A DNA stretch of 45,489 nt from Alphaproteobacteria bacterium (GCA_033762625.1 JANRLI010000026.1:1-45489); one strand, 5' to 3'; shown: positions 36,286 through 45,381, counted from the first letter of the stretch. Notes: generated by a model not told the origin, from the letters alone. A program made the numbers and translations.

Positions 36286-37191
36286 TTGTTATTAATCGAT
36301 AAGTACATTCCAAAAGACGCAAAACGCAGAGGTATTCTATTTGCGTTGATTGCGATGATGCTGTTCTCCTGCATGGCAGCTATCGCCAAACATTTTGCAG
36401 ATCATTATTCCGCATTTCAAATTGCATTTTTTCGTTTCTTCTTTGCGCTGTTCCCACTCTTCCCGTTGATTGTCAGTTCTGGCGGAGTTGAGGTATTTAA
36501 GACGAAACGGTTCTTTGGGCATGTATGGCGTTCGCTGGTTGGCACCGCATCTCTCATTACCTATTTTTATTCATTGCAGCATTTACCACTTGCCGATGCC
36601 GTTGCGGTTTCATTTACCAACCCGATTTTCATTACGTTACTTTCGATGGTGCTTTTGAAAGAAAAGGTTGGCCGCAACCGCTGGATAGCAATTGTGCTGG
36701 GCTTTGTCGGGGTTATCATAATTGCCAAACCCGATGGATTAAACCTGAACATCGGAGTGTTTTTTGGCCTTGCTAGCTCGCTGTTTTATGCTCTTGCCAT
36801 GATTAGCCTTCGTACCCTTGGCGGTACAGAAAAAGTGCTTACCACCACCAGTTATTTCACCGTACTTGCCAGTTTGATGCTCGCGCTTCCTGCTGCCTTC
36901 AGCTGGACAGCGCCGCCCTTCCTGGATTTGATGATATTCATCATCTGCGGATTGTTGGCCGGAATCGGGCAGCTATTTCTGACCAGCGCGTATCAGAATG
37001 CGCCGCCATCAGTCATCAGCCCGTTTAATTACAGCTCCATCCTTTGGGCGGTTGTTATCGGATTTATCGTATGGGGTCAGATCCCGGCTTTGCATGTATG
37101 GATAGGTGCAACGATAGTGATCGCGACGGGTGTCTATATTTTGCAACAGAACACCGTTATCAAAAAAGACCAGCCTATCCAACCATTGTAA
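36286..37191 (+). CDS. EamA/DMT-family transporter
   Basis: A 301-residue inner-membrane protein with ten predicted helices in two EamA repeats (about 15-150 and 155-290). The first has FSCMAAIAKHFAD and LQHLPLADAVAVSFTNPIF, the second YQNAPPSVISPFNYSSILW, both typical of the RhaT/SAM-transporter-like DMT group. The substrate is not predictable. The start is TTG at 36286, with AAGG 7 bases upstream; no ATG fits. It begins immediately after the pagL terminator. Confidence 0.88.
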   Translation: MLLIDKYIPKDAKRRGILFALIAMMLFSCMAAIAKHFADHYSAFQIAFFRFFFALFPLFPLIVSSGGVEVFKTKRFFGHVWRSLVGTASLITYFYSLQHLPLADAVAVSFTNPIFITLLSMVLLKEKVGRNRWIAIVLGFVGVIIIAKPDGLNLNIGVFFGLASSLFYALAMISLRTLGGTEKVLTTTSYFTVLASLMLALPAAFSWTAPPFLDLMIFIICGLLAGIGQLFLTSAYQNAPPSVISPFNYSSILWAVVIGFIVWGQIPALHVWIGATIVIATGVYILQQNTVIKKDQPIQPL

Positions 37192-37303
37192 TATACTAGC
37201 GATTTATGCGCACGCAGATGATATGCATTCGTTGATGAGGCAATTTCCGACCGCCGGTGGGAAAAACTCGCGCATTCACGCAGCATCTGATTGCTGAACT
37301 ATC

Positions 37304-37324
37304 CACACAGACAGTGTGTTTTTT
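37304..37324 (+). terminator. Possible weak terminator after the EamA gene
   Basis: Arms CACAC (37304-37308) and GTGTG (37314-37318) with a 5-base loop are followed by six T. The stem is short, so it is weak at best. It lies just upstream of the flgE promoter, which fits insulation of the flagellar operon. Confidence 0.35.
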
Positions 37325-37357
37325 ATAAAAATCCAATAAAATCAGCATTTTATGTTT

Positions 37358-37374
37358 TTGGCATGCGCCTTGCT
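37358..37374 (+). promoter_or_regulatory. Sigma-54 (RpoN) promoter of the flgE operon
   Basis: TTGGCATG-N4-TTGCT matches the sigma-54 consensus (YTGGCAYG-N4-TTGCW) at every defined position, with the GG and GC ten bases apart. The predicted start is near 37385, leaving a 34-base leader with GAGGAG before the flgE ATG. An inverted repeat TTTCC-N11-GGAAA at 37244-37264 could be the upstream activator site, more speculatively. Confidence 0.8.
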
Positions 37375-37418
37375 TTTACAGCTTCAAGGTTTGTTGTTTT
37401 TATTTTGAGGAGTCTCAC

Positions 37419-38777
37419 ATGTCATTGTTCAGCGCCCTTACTGTAGCCGTCGGTGGTCTTAATGCCCAATCGCGCTCAATCGGTCACATTTCAGATAACA
37501 TTGCGAACGCCTCTACCACCGGCTACAAGCGTATTGATACGCAATTTCAAACACTGGTTACACAATCATCCGCTAGCCTTAGCGATCCAGGCGGTGTACG
37601 TGCAACGCCATCCTATCAAAACAATATTGCGGGTAACCTCATTCAATCCCAAAGCCCGCTGGATTTGGCAATCTCCGGGAACGGCTTTTTTGTTGTTAAA
37701 CAACCTGTTGCACAGACCAATGGTTCGGTAGCGTTCACAGGACAAGAATTATATACCCGCCGCGGTGACTTTTCTCTGGATAAATCAGGCTATATGACCA
37801 ATGGCGCAGGCTATGTGCTTGAAGCACATCCGATTAACTCAACCACTAATGTTGTTGATACATCGCAGGTTACACCCGTACTGATTTCAGCAGCGCAAGA
37901 CAACCCTGTTGCAACGACGACGGTGACGTATTCGGCCAACTTACCAGCCAGCGCCACAACCACAACGACATTTTCGCCATCTGATATCCAGATTTATGAT
38001 GCTTTGGGAACCAAACATACGGTTACGTTTGACTGGGTAAAACTGGCAACTAACTCATGGCGTTTAAGCGTTACGCCCTCCGGTGGTACAGCAACCGCTG
38101 GCTTTACGGATAACTCAGGTGCCGCAGTTGCAGCAGGTGCAAGCGTGGCAACCCAGACGCTGGATTTCACATTCCAGACCACAACTCCAGCTGGTACGAT
38201 TGCTACGATTGCTAATAGTGGTCCTGGTACTTTCTTTACGGTAAACACACCAACAACTGCGGGCAACCCTGCAACGGTAACATTCCCTGTAACATTCGCC
38301 GGTGCAGGCAGCCAAAACGTAACGCTGAACTTTGGTTCATACCAGACAGCAGATGGCGTAACCCAGTTTGACGCAACCGACTTGAACGTAAGTTCGATTG
38401 AACAAAACGGTGTACCACAAGGTGCCTTCCGTGACTTATCGATTGATAATAATGGGTTCTTGTCACTGAACTACGATAACGGTCGTTCACGTACCCTCTA
38501 TCAAATTCCTATCACCACCTTTAATAGCCCAAATAACCTGGAACGCAAGGATGGTGGCGTGTTTGGCAGTACGACTGAAAGCGGCACCGCAAGCAGACAT
38601 CTGCCCAACAATAACGGCGCAGGTAAAATCGTAGCGAACTCGCTTGAAGGCTCCAACGTGGATATTGCAGATGAATTCACGAAGATGATTCAGGCACAGC
38701 GCATATATTCCGCGAATGCCAAAACCATCACTACGTCAGATAGCATGTTACAGGAAGTGATTAACATCATCCGTTAA
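37419..38777 (+). CDS. flgE: Flagellar hook protein FlgE
   Basis: A 452-residue hook subunit. The D0 N-terminus has AVGGLNAQSRSIGHISDNIA then NASTTGYKRIDTQF; FlgE/F/G family marks follow (PLDLAISGNGFFVV, YTRRGDFSLDKSGYMTN). The variable middle is Thr/Ala-rich with a FlgE D2-like part (DIQIYDALGTKHTVTFDW). The C-terminal D0 helix is NVDIADEFTKMIQAQRIYSA, ending MLQEVINIIR. First gene after a sigma-54 promoter, followed by flgK and flgL. Confidence 0.95.
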   Translation: MSLFSALTVAVGGLNAQSRSIGHISDNIANASTTGYKRIDTQFQTLVTQSSASLSDPGGVRATPSYQNNIAGNLIQSQSPLDLAISGNGFFVVKQPVAQTNGSVAFTGQELYTRRGDFSLDKSGYMTNGAGYVLEAHPINSTTNVVDTSQVTPVLISAAQDNPVATTTVTYSANLPASATTTTTFSPSDIQIYDALGTKHTVTFDWVKLATNSWRLSVTPSGGTATAGFTDNSGAAVAAGASVATQTLDFTFQTTTPAGTIATIANSGPGTFFTVNTPTTAGNPATVTFPVTFAGAGSQNVTLNFGSYQTADGVTQFDATDLNVSSIEQNGVPQGAFRDLSIDNNGFLSLNYDNGRSRTLYQIPITTFNSPNNLERKDGGVFGSTTESGTASRHLPNNNGAGKIVANSLEGSNVDIADEFTKMIQAQRIYSANAKTITTSDSMLQEVINIIR

Positions 38778-38810
38778 AGCATGGTTACAAACGACAGGTA
38801 GAGAAATAGT

Positions 38811-40193
38811 ATGTCACTTATTTCTGCGATGAACAATGCAACGTCCAGCATGCGGACAATTCAAACCGACATGCAAGTTATCTCCGGCAATGTCAGTAAT
38901 GCTGGGGTTGAAGGCTATACACGTAAAAAGTTGAATCTAAGTCCGGATGTCAACGGCTTGGACGGCGGCGCAGGCGTACGTATTATCGGGTATCAGCGAT
39001 CGACGTCTGACGCAGTTAGCAAACTGCTAAGCGAAGCGCTTTCAAACGATGGATTATATAACACCCAAAAAGATTATCTGAGCAGCATACAAAATTTGCT
39101 CGGCTCCACTCAAAGCAGCCCAGGCCTTAGCCAGACATTGAGCGACTTCTCAGCTGCATGGAAAAGTCTCGCTGCTTCCCCTGAAGATACGACCGCGAAG
39201 CAGGAAGTAATATACAAGGCGCAGAATCTGACCCGCGAAGTTGCCCGGCTTGCCAACGGTCTTGATAAAATCATCGCCGATGCAAAGATTGATATGACGG
39301 CATCAGTAAATGATTTAAACGTATCGCTTGCTCGCATCCAAGAACTGAATAACGAAATTAGTGCCGCTGATGCTGCCAATCAGAACTCGGGCAATATGCA
39401 GGATGAACGCGACGAGGAAATTCAGAAGATCTCCGCGCTTCTCAAGATCACTGTGGTTGTGCGCCCCAATAATCAGGTGGCTATTTTTACACCTGGTGGT
39501 TCTTCGTTACTGGACAATTCACCCAACACTTACACATGGAATGGTACAGCCATTCTATCGAACGGCGTTGACGTAACAGCCGTATTAAAAGGCGGCAAGA
39601 TTGAAGGACTGGTAGGTGTGCTTGATCAAGGATCCTCAGCGGCAGTGCTGAACGATCCTGGGAAGGCTACGGTTTATAAAATTAACGAGCAGTTGGACAT
39701 GATCGTTGATCTGCTTGCGAATGCGGCGAATTCCTTTGCAACCGCATATGACTCAGCAACCACTGGTGCGGGCGAGCTAGCATCATCATTCTTCACTGGC
39801 ACTACGCGATATAATTTTGCGCTTAATACTGCGCTCGCGAATGGCACCAGCGCAATAAAAATTGCAGCCGCAACGCCAGTAGCGGATGACCTTAACCTAG
39901 CTAACCGCAGCATCAGCGCAGGCAATCTTTCAACAACGAATGTCAGCTATGAAACATTTGCCAATGCAATGATTTCTGCCCAAAACCAGAATGCAAAGCA
40001 GGTTGGAGATCAGGCAGATATCTTCTCATCACTTAAGGACAATTATGATAAGCGTCTTAAGGATGATACAGGCGTCAATGTAGATGAAGAAATCGTAAGA
40101 CTGACCCAATTACAGAATAACTATGCTGCCAGCGCCCGCGTTATCAGCACGGTCAAGCAAATGTTTGATATCATCAACTCATTATTCGGATAG
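38811..40193 (+). CDS. flgK: Flagellar hook-associated protein 1 FlgK
   Basis: A 460-residue junction protein between hook and filament. The N-terminus (MSLISAMNNATSSMRTIQTD, then GNVSNAGVEGYTRKK) and C-terminus (GVNVDEEIVRLTQLQNNYAA, then MFDIINSLFG) are the FlgK D0/D1 ends; RDEEIQKISALL and NNQVAIFTPGG are typical of the D1-D2 part. It starts 33 bases after flgE and is followed at 12 bases by flgL. Full length for the compact alphaproteobacterial forms. Confidence 0.94.
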   Translation: MSLISAMNNATSSMRTIQTDMQVISGNVSNAGVEGYTRKKLNLSPDVNGLDGGAGVRIIGYQRSTSDAVSKLLSEALSNDGLYNTQKDYLSSIQNLLGSTQSSPGLSQTLSDFSAAWKSLAASPEDTTAKQEVIYKAQNLTREVARLANGLDKIIADAKIDMTASVNDLNVSLARIQELNNEISAADAANQNSGNMQDERDEEIQKISALLKITVVVRPNNQVAIFTPGGSSLLDNSPNTYTWNGTAILSNGVDVTAVLKGGKIEGLVGVLDQGSSAAVLNDPGKATVYKINEQLDMIVDLLANAANSFATAYDSATTGAGELASSFFTGTTRYNFALNTALANGTSAIKIAAATPVADDLNLANRSISAGNLSTTNVSYETFANAMISAQNQNAKQVGDQADIFSSLKDNYDKRLKDDTGVNVDEEIVRLTQLQNNYAASARVISTVKQMFDIINSLFG

Positions 40194-40205
40194 TTTGAGG
40201 ATTTT

Positions 40206-41165
40206 ATGGTTAGTATCAGCACATCCGGTTTAATAGCGCAAAGCATATTGCAAATACGCGACGCACAAGCAACATTGAGCGACCTATCGAACCAGTTATC
40301 TACCGGAAAAAAATCCATCGATTTTACTGACTTCACCCTGACGGAAACTAGTACACTGCTAGATGTCAACACCAGCGTTGACAAAAGCAATTCCTATTTA
40401 AATGTTATCAATGTCATATCGCCACGCTTAAAGCTGTATGAAACATCGCTGACCAAGCTCAGCAGCATCGCAAGTGACGCCCTTGCAAGTGTAAACACAA
40501 ACGATTTCAACTCTGCCACCAATGCAGCGCTCGGCCAGCAGCTATCAAGCTATCTCAGTGATGTCGGGTATTATTTAAACCAGAAAGTTGGCGAACGATT
40601 CATTTTCGCTGGAACCGGTACACGCCTTACAACAGCGCCCGTAGTTGATTTGACAACGCTCCCTGTACCGCCAGTTGCGCCCGACACAGCCCCTGTTACA
40701 TCACCGACCCTGCCAACATCCGATACGGCGGCGCCTGGTTCCGACGTTCAGGCCTATACCCATGATTCAACAAATATTGATGATGGATATAACATCACTT
40801 ACGGTGTAACGAGCACCGACACTGGTATGCAGAACCTTATTCTTGGGCTGCGCTGGGCCTATGCAGCCACCCAAAGCTCTGCCAACTTCACAACTTATAT
40901 GGCAACGGCACGTACGCTTTTGACCAATGCAGTTCCACAACTGCGTGATATACAGGCACAGATCGCATCGAACCAAAACCGTCTTTCCGACGTAACAACC
41001 ACCCACAAAACTCTGATAAATGACCTGACCAATCGGGCTGCTGATATTCAAGGCATCGACTCGGCAGAGGTGGCAGCAAAAATCTCTTTTACCCAGTCTA
41101 AATTAGAGGCAAGTTATTCGGTAACTGCTAAAATTGCGCAGCTATCGATAACAAAGTACCTATAG
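40206..41165 (+). CDS. flgL: Flagellar hook-associated protein 3 FlgL (flagellin-like)
   Basis: A 319-residue flagellin-fold protein. The N-terminal helix has LQIRDAQATLSDLSNQLSTG; DVGYYLNQKVGERFIFAGTG is the FlgL hallmark; the C-terminal helix is AAKISFTQSKLEASYSVTAK. A Pro/Thr-rich insert (about 150-180) sits in the variable domain. It completes the flgE-flgK-flgL set. GAGGATTTT precedes the ATG. Confidence 0.9.
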   Translation: MVSISTSGLIAQSILQIRDAQATLSDLSNQLSTGKKSIDFTDFTLTETSTLLDVNTSVDKSNSYLNVINVISPRLKLYETSLTKLSSIASDALASVNTNDFNSATNAALGQQLSSYLSDVGYYLNQKVGERFIFAGTGTRLTTAPVVDLTTLPVPPVAPDTAPVTSPTLPTSDTAAPGSDVQAYTHDSTNIDDGYNITYGVTSTDTGMQNLILGLRWAYAATQSSANFTTYMATARTLLTNAVPQLRDIQAQIASNQNRLSDVTTTHKTLINDLTNRAADIQGIDSAEVAAKISFTQSKLEASYSVTAKIAQLSITKYL

Positions 41166-41218
41166 GACCGCTTGATACCTATTTTTCTAAACCACCTTAA
41201 TTAAGAAAGAGGTTCGCC

Positions 41219-42739
41219 ATGTTTGCGGCGAGTTCATTGTTGCGTTTACCATTTGACCCCGTCACGCTTAGCTATGTTATGGCATTGCGGGGTGTTAAGC
41301 CCAGGCTTCCTAAAGAAGGGTTCACTTATGCCGAGCTAGGCTGTGGTACAGGAGAACGCATCGTATTATTGGCGGCATGCAACCCTGAAGGTGTGTTTTT
41401 TGGTTTTGATTCAAATCTCGACAAACTTAATGTCGCCGCACAAAAAGCCGAAGAGCTTGGGGTTGAGAACATCACCTTTAGCCAGGCCAGTGCCGCCGAG
41501 TTAAAGGAAGCAATTGATAATGGAGTTATAGCCAATAAGAGCTTCAATTATCTTGTGTATAATGAGCCCGACAATCCGCAGCAAGAGTCGATTGCAACAT
41601 TAGGTGAGCTAGCCAAAGCCCTTTTGCAGGAAAACGGCGTTTTTGCCTATCGATATGCAACGTATAACGCTGCGAATGCGGATGAATTGTTATTCAAGAG
41701 CCTAACCCGCCATATTATTGCCGAACAACCGGATAAAGGAGAAACGCTTGCAAAAGAATGGCGAGCGTTATGTGAAAGTTATTTTGCCAAGCACCCTGCC
41801 AAAGCACAGGAATTCGACAAGGCATTGGCTGAAGGCAAAGGTTTCCAATGGCTGCGCAATTCATCTGACGGCGAAACATCAACAAGCAAGACCTTGCAGG
41901 TTTCGCAGATATTTTCCGGTCGCGATTTGACCTATTTGGGCAGCGCCAATCTCTCTGCCAACTATATGGAACTATCAGCCCCAGAAGCATCACATAAAGC
42001 GCTGGAAGCAAAGCGCCTGCACCCGCTTTACGAATCGCTTAAGGATTTAGCAACTGGCACTACACAACGTATTGATTTATGGGGCCGCGAAAAGTTGCAA
42101 CGGATTGATAACCTTGTCCCTCTGTTCAGCAGCTTTACATTTGGTGTCACAGAGCCGGCAGAACAAGTGGCGCGTACGGCTACATTCCAAGGCAAGACCA
42201 TCTCCTTCGATGGACCGCTTTATGATGGCGTTATTTCAATGGCCAGCATTATGCCCATCACAATGGGTGATTTGGTGCATAATGAGCGTCTGTCGGAAGT
42301 TGATGCCGTTACCATACTAAACACCGTTCAACTGTTGGTTGCATGCGGCATTTTATCGCCGATGCGGGCATCTTTTGAAGGCGGTATTGATTTAAGCAAT
42401 CCAAAATTGGTGGGCAGCTATAACCAGTCTTTACGCAAAATGCGCGCCGATATGCAGGACTATGCGTTTGCTTCTGTTGTTACAGGTCGCCCTGTATTCT
42501 TTTCGGGCATCGGAACGCTGGTTCTGCAAAACCTTGATAAAGGCGGCATGGAAGGCATTGCCGGTTTCATGAGTGATGATTTGATGCGTCTTTCGCAACA
42601 TCCATTTTTGCAGCCGCTTAACCTGAATAATCCGCAGCGTGCAGCCGAAGAGGCGTATAATCAGATCGAGATTATGTTCCAGCAATCTATGGTACGTTGG
42701 TTCAGCCTTGGCGTTATCGATACACAAAAAATTGCTTAA
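41219..42739 (+). CDS. PKMT-like SAM methyltransferase with methyltransferase regulatory domain
   Basis: A 506-residue protein. The N-terminal class I fold has motif I YAELGCGTGERIVLLAACNP (37-56) and acidic D64. The middle part has YRYATYN (144-150) and the block VSQIFSGRDLTYLGSANL (228-245), which matches the MethyTransf_Reg domain. Rickettsia protein-lysine methyltransferases PKMT1/2, which modify the surface protein OmpB, share this layout. Placed between flgL and flagellin genes, it is a candidate flagellin methyltransferase; that is inference. AAGAGG lies 7 bases before the ATG. The TPR/GT9 gene follows at 33 bases. Confidence 0.82.
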   Translation: MFAASSLLRLPFDPVTLSYVMALRGVKPRLPKEGFTYAELGCGTGERIVLLAACNPEGVFFGFDSNLDKLNVAAQKAEELGVENITFSQASAAELKEAIDNGVIANKSFNYLVYNEPDNPQQESIATLGELAKALLQENGVFAYRYATYNAANADELLFKSLTRHIIAEQPDKGETLAKEWRALCESYFAKHPAKAQEFDKALAEGKGFQWLRNSSDGETSTSKTLQVSQIFSGRDLTYLGSANLSANYMELSAPEASHKALEAKRLHPLYESLKDLATGTTQRIDLWGREKLQRIDNLVPLFSSFTFGVTEPAEQVARTATFQGKTISFDGPLYDGVISMASIMPITMGDLVHNERLSEVDAVTILNTVQLLVACGILSPMRASFEGGIDLSNPKLVGSYNQSLRKMRADMQDYAFASVVTGRPVFFSGIGTLVLQNLDKGGMEGIAGFMSDDLMRLSQHPFLQPLNLNNPQRAAEEAYNQIEIMFQQSMVRWFSLGVIDTQKIA

Positions 42740-42772
42740 AAATTTAAAGTCCCAGTAAATTAAAGCCATACC

Positions 42773-44341
42773 TTGGAAACTGCGCAGGAAAAATTCGACA
42801 AGGCCGTCGCACTGCATCAAGCCGGAAAGATAGGCGAAGCAGCTGCTATTTATCGTGATATTTTAATGGCTGACCCGAATAACGTGATGGTTATTCATCT
42901 GTTGTGCTTGGTTGCCATGCAGTTTGATAACGCACAAATGGTTTTGGGGTTATCGGAACAAGGCCTGCGCGTTGAACCCAAATTCGCTGTGTTGCATCAA
43001 GACCGAGCAACTGCCTTGCGCCGCATGGGGTTGAAGGAACAAGCATTGGAAGCGATTGATACCGCATTAAGGCTTGAAAAAAACGCTGATTTTTATGATA
43101 CACGCGCATCCATCTTGCGGGATATGCGCCGCTATGCTGAATCCGTCACATGCCTTGAAACGGCCATACGTATCGAAACAGGAAATCCGAAATTCTATAA
43201 TAATCTGGGGATTGTGCTTGGCCGTATGGGTCGTAATGAGGAAGCAATTTGTTACTTTGATGCCTTCATCACGATGCGCCCTACTGCCGCTGAAGGCTAT
43301 AACAACAAGGCCAATGTTCTTAAAGCGATGGCACGATATAAGGATGCGATTGAGTTTTATGATAAAGCGTTAGCCATCGATCCAAATATTTTTATGGGCA
43401 AGGCCAATAAAGCCATTTCACATTTGGTTCTGGGTGAATGGGAAGCTGGCTGGGAAAACTTCGAGGATAGAAAGCCCGGTAATAGGCCACCTGAGGGCGA
43501 TCGTTTTAATTCCGGCAAGCGCTGGCAAGGGCAAACCGATAATGCTGCCACCATTATCATCTATAACGAACAGGGTCTTGGCGACAGCATTCAATTCATG
43601 CGTTACATCGCACACGTGCAAGAGCGCGTGGGCCGCGTTATTTTGCAAATCCAGCCAGCATTAAAAAAACTGGTATCAATCAACTGGCCATGGCTTGAAA
43701 CAATTGCACCAGAAGATGAACTACCTGCACATGATTACCAATGCCCGTTGATGAGCCTTCCTTACGTCTTTAAAACACGGATTGATAATGTGCCATTAGC
43801 CTCAGGATACATAAAGGCGCCGGAAGCCAGCATATCCGAATGGAAAGAAAAGCTTGGTAACAGCCACAAGAAAAAAATTGGGCTTGTATGGGCAGGAAAC
43901 CCCGATCATTTGAATGACCATATTCGTTCCATTCCCTTAAAGCTGCTTGAACCAATTTTATCAATGAATGAATTCCAGTTTTACTCCCTGCAAAAAGGTG
44001 ATGCCGCAGCAGCTCAACTTGCAGAACTTCCCAAAACCATTCCTGTAAAAGCCCTTGGCGATCAGCTGAATGATTTCACCGATACTGCCGGATTATTAAT
44101 GAATCTGGATTTACTGATTTGCGTAGATACCAGTGTATTGCATCTTGCTGGCGCATTGGGCGTACCAGTATGGGGATTATTCCAATACGACCCTGATTGG
44201 CGCTGGCTACTAGAACGTCGAGATACGCCATGGTATGCCAGCATGCGGTTGTTCCGCCAGCAGAGTTATGGCAACTGGCCAGATGTTGTCAAAGAATTGC
44301 GCGGAGCACTAAAATCGTTTTTATCCTCCGAACAGATTTAA
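42773..44341 (+). CDS. TPR protein with GT9-like C-terminal domain, candidate flagellin glycosylation factor
   Basis: A 522-residue protein. About six tetratricopeptide repeats fill residues 1-215 (for example KFYNNLGIVLGRMGRNEEAI, EGYNNKANVLKAMARYKDAI). The C-terminal part (about 240-515) resembles GT9 heptosyltransferases: IGLVWAGNPDHLNDHIRSIP, then LLICVDTSVLHLAGALGVPV. TPR proteins such as Caulobacter FlbA take part in flagellin modification, so the location suggests the same; the donor sugar is unknown. The start is TTG at 42773 with no clear ribosome site; an in-frame stop lies 9 bases upstream and TPR 1 begins at once. Its end overlaps the flagellin gene by 21 bases. Confidence 0.82.
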   Translation: METAQEKFDKAVALHQAGKIGEAAAIYRDILMADPNNVMVIHLLCLVAMQFDNAQMVLGLSEQGLRVEPKFAVLHQDRATALRRMGLKEQALEAIDTALRLEKNADFYDTRASILRDMRRYAESVTCLETAIRIETGNPKFYNNLGIVLGRMGRNEEAICYFDAFITMRPTAAEGYNNKANVLKAMARYKDAIEFYDKALAIDPNIFMGKANKAISHLVLGEWEAGWENFEDRKPGNRPPEGDRFNSGKRWQGQTDNAATIIIYNEQGLGDSIQFMRYIAHVQERVGRVILQIQPALKKLVSINWPWLETIAPEDELPAHDYQCPLMSLPYVFKTRIDNVPLASGYIKAPEASISEWKEKLGNSHKKKIGLVWAGNPDHLNDHIRSIPLKLLEPILSMNEFQFYSLQKGDAAAAQLAELPKTIPVKALGDQLNDFTDTAGLLMNLDLLICVDTSVLHLAGALGVPVWGLFQYDPDWRWLLERRDTPWYASMRLFRQQSYGNWPDVVKELRGALKSFLSSEQI

Positions 44342-45157
44342 AATGGATTTCTGAATTTCTCCTGAAATATTTAGTGTAGTAATAGCAAGCTCGTTGCGCG
44401 TTTGAAGGGCAAGCAATTTCGCGCTTTCTTCATTTGTATCGGCAAGAACAAGTGCATCTGACCCTTCTTGCAGTGTCGTAATCAAATTATTGGTAAAATC
44501 CTGACGGGTTGTAATAATCGAGGTATTATTACCAAAGCTGGAGGAAGTTACTCGTAATTTAGTTAGCGCGGTGGTTAATTGAGATACAGCGGTATTTATA
44601 TTACTATCGGAAACAAACCCTGCCGATGCAACAGCAACGCTTAACCCCCCGCCGGTATTGATTGAGAGATTTGTATTGGTAATCGTCAACTTGGAGGTAT
44701 TTTTTTCGTTGAAGTATACAACCAGACTGACGGATGTTTGACCAATCAAGTTCGTACCGTTGAACGTCGCATCGTTTACGAGCGAGTTAACTTGTACGAG
44801 CAAGTCATTGAACTGAACAGCAAGACCGGAACGGGTATCACTATCGGCTGTCTGCAAAGCAGAAGTCGTGAGACCCTGGGCTTGTTGAATAATTTTGGTG
44901 ATACTGTCAATCGCACCGGAAGCTGCTTTTACTGTCTGTAAGGAAGTGGACAGGCTATCTTTGATGTTTGATAAATCATTAGCACGGTTTAAAAAACCAA
45001 CGCTTGTAAAATACGCGTTTGAATTATCAAGAGAAGATGCAACCTTCAGGCCAGTAGCAAGCCGTGCTTGGGTTGTAGCGATTTGGCTCGAAATCTGTTG
45101 CAACGAGTATAAATTTACACGAGTTGCCGCAGTCAGCGACACGCTTGAAATAGCCAT
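44321..45157 (-). CDS. Flagellin (short, 278 residues)
   Basis: A filament subunit. The N-terminal helix ISSQIATTQARLATGLKVAS and the following SLDNSNAYFTSVGFLNRAND replace the more common RLSSGLRINSA-DDAAG pattern; this variant occurs in other alphaproteobacteria. The C-terminal helix is KLLALQTRNELAITTLNISG, ending ILNLFGG. The central variable domain is small (about 140-200). No Cys. AAAAGG is 8 bases before the ATG. It converges on the TPR/GT9 gene, sharing 21 bases. A CtrA-like box and TATAAT lie about 110-135 bases upstream. Confidence 0.92.
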   Translation of the reverse strand: MAISSVSLTAATRVNLYSLQQISSQIATTQARLATGLKVASSLDNSNAYFTSVGFLNRANDLSNIKDSLSTSLQTVKAASGAIDSITKIIQQAQGLTTSALQTADSDTRSGLAVQFNDLLVQVNSLVNDATFNGTNLIGQTSVSLVVYFNEKNTSKLTITNTNLSINTGGGLSVAVASAGFVSDSNINTAVSQLTTALTKLRVTSSSFGNNTSIITTRQDFTNNLITTLQEGSDALVLADTNEESAKLLALQTRNELAITTLNISGEIQKSILNLFGG

Positions 45158-45266
45158 GATAAATACCTTTTAAAAAACTTTTTGCGCAGGTTTTCACCCG
45201 CTAATATTGAAAGAATTAAAATTGAATATTTTCGAGTAGTACCACCGTATGTTTAACAAAGGCTTT

Positions 45267-45292
45267 ATTATACGGTATTAATTGAATGTTAA
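45267..45292 (-). promoter_or_regulatory. CtrA-like box and -10 upstream of the flagellin gene
   Basis: TTAA-N7-TTAA at 45278-45292 lies 5 bases upstream (minus-strand sense) of a perfect TATAAT (45267-45272). No -35 hexamer is present, as expected for an activator-dependent promoter. The predicted leader is about 100 bases. The remaining 45158-45359 is A/T-rich with no gene. Confidence 0.45.
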
Positions 45293-45359
45293 TTCGTTTC
45301 AATAATGTAAAAATATTCTTGCAATAAGATCGCTCTACTCAAAAAAACCCAATAAAAAA

Positions 45360-45381
45360 GGGGCGCTATTTCTAGCGCCCC
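45360..45381 (-). terminator. Intrinsic terminator after the second flagellin gene
   Basis: A perfect 9-bp stem (ggggcgcta / tagcgcccc) with a 4-base loop, followed on the minus strand by a T-rich run. It is 23 bases past the stop of the flagellin gene that enters from the right edge. Confidence 0.9.

Noticed and set aside
45186-45199. Sigma-54-like GG-N10-GC upstream of the flagellin gene
   Set aside because: Only the GG and GC fit; the TGGCAC and TTGC blocks are poor compared with the flgE promoter.
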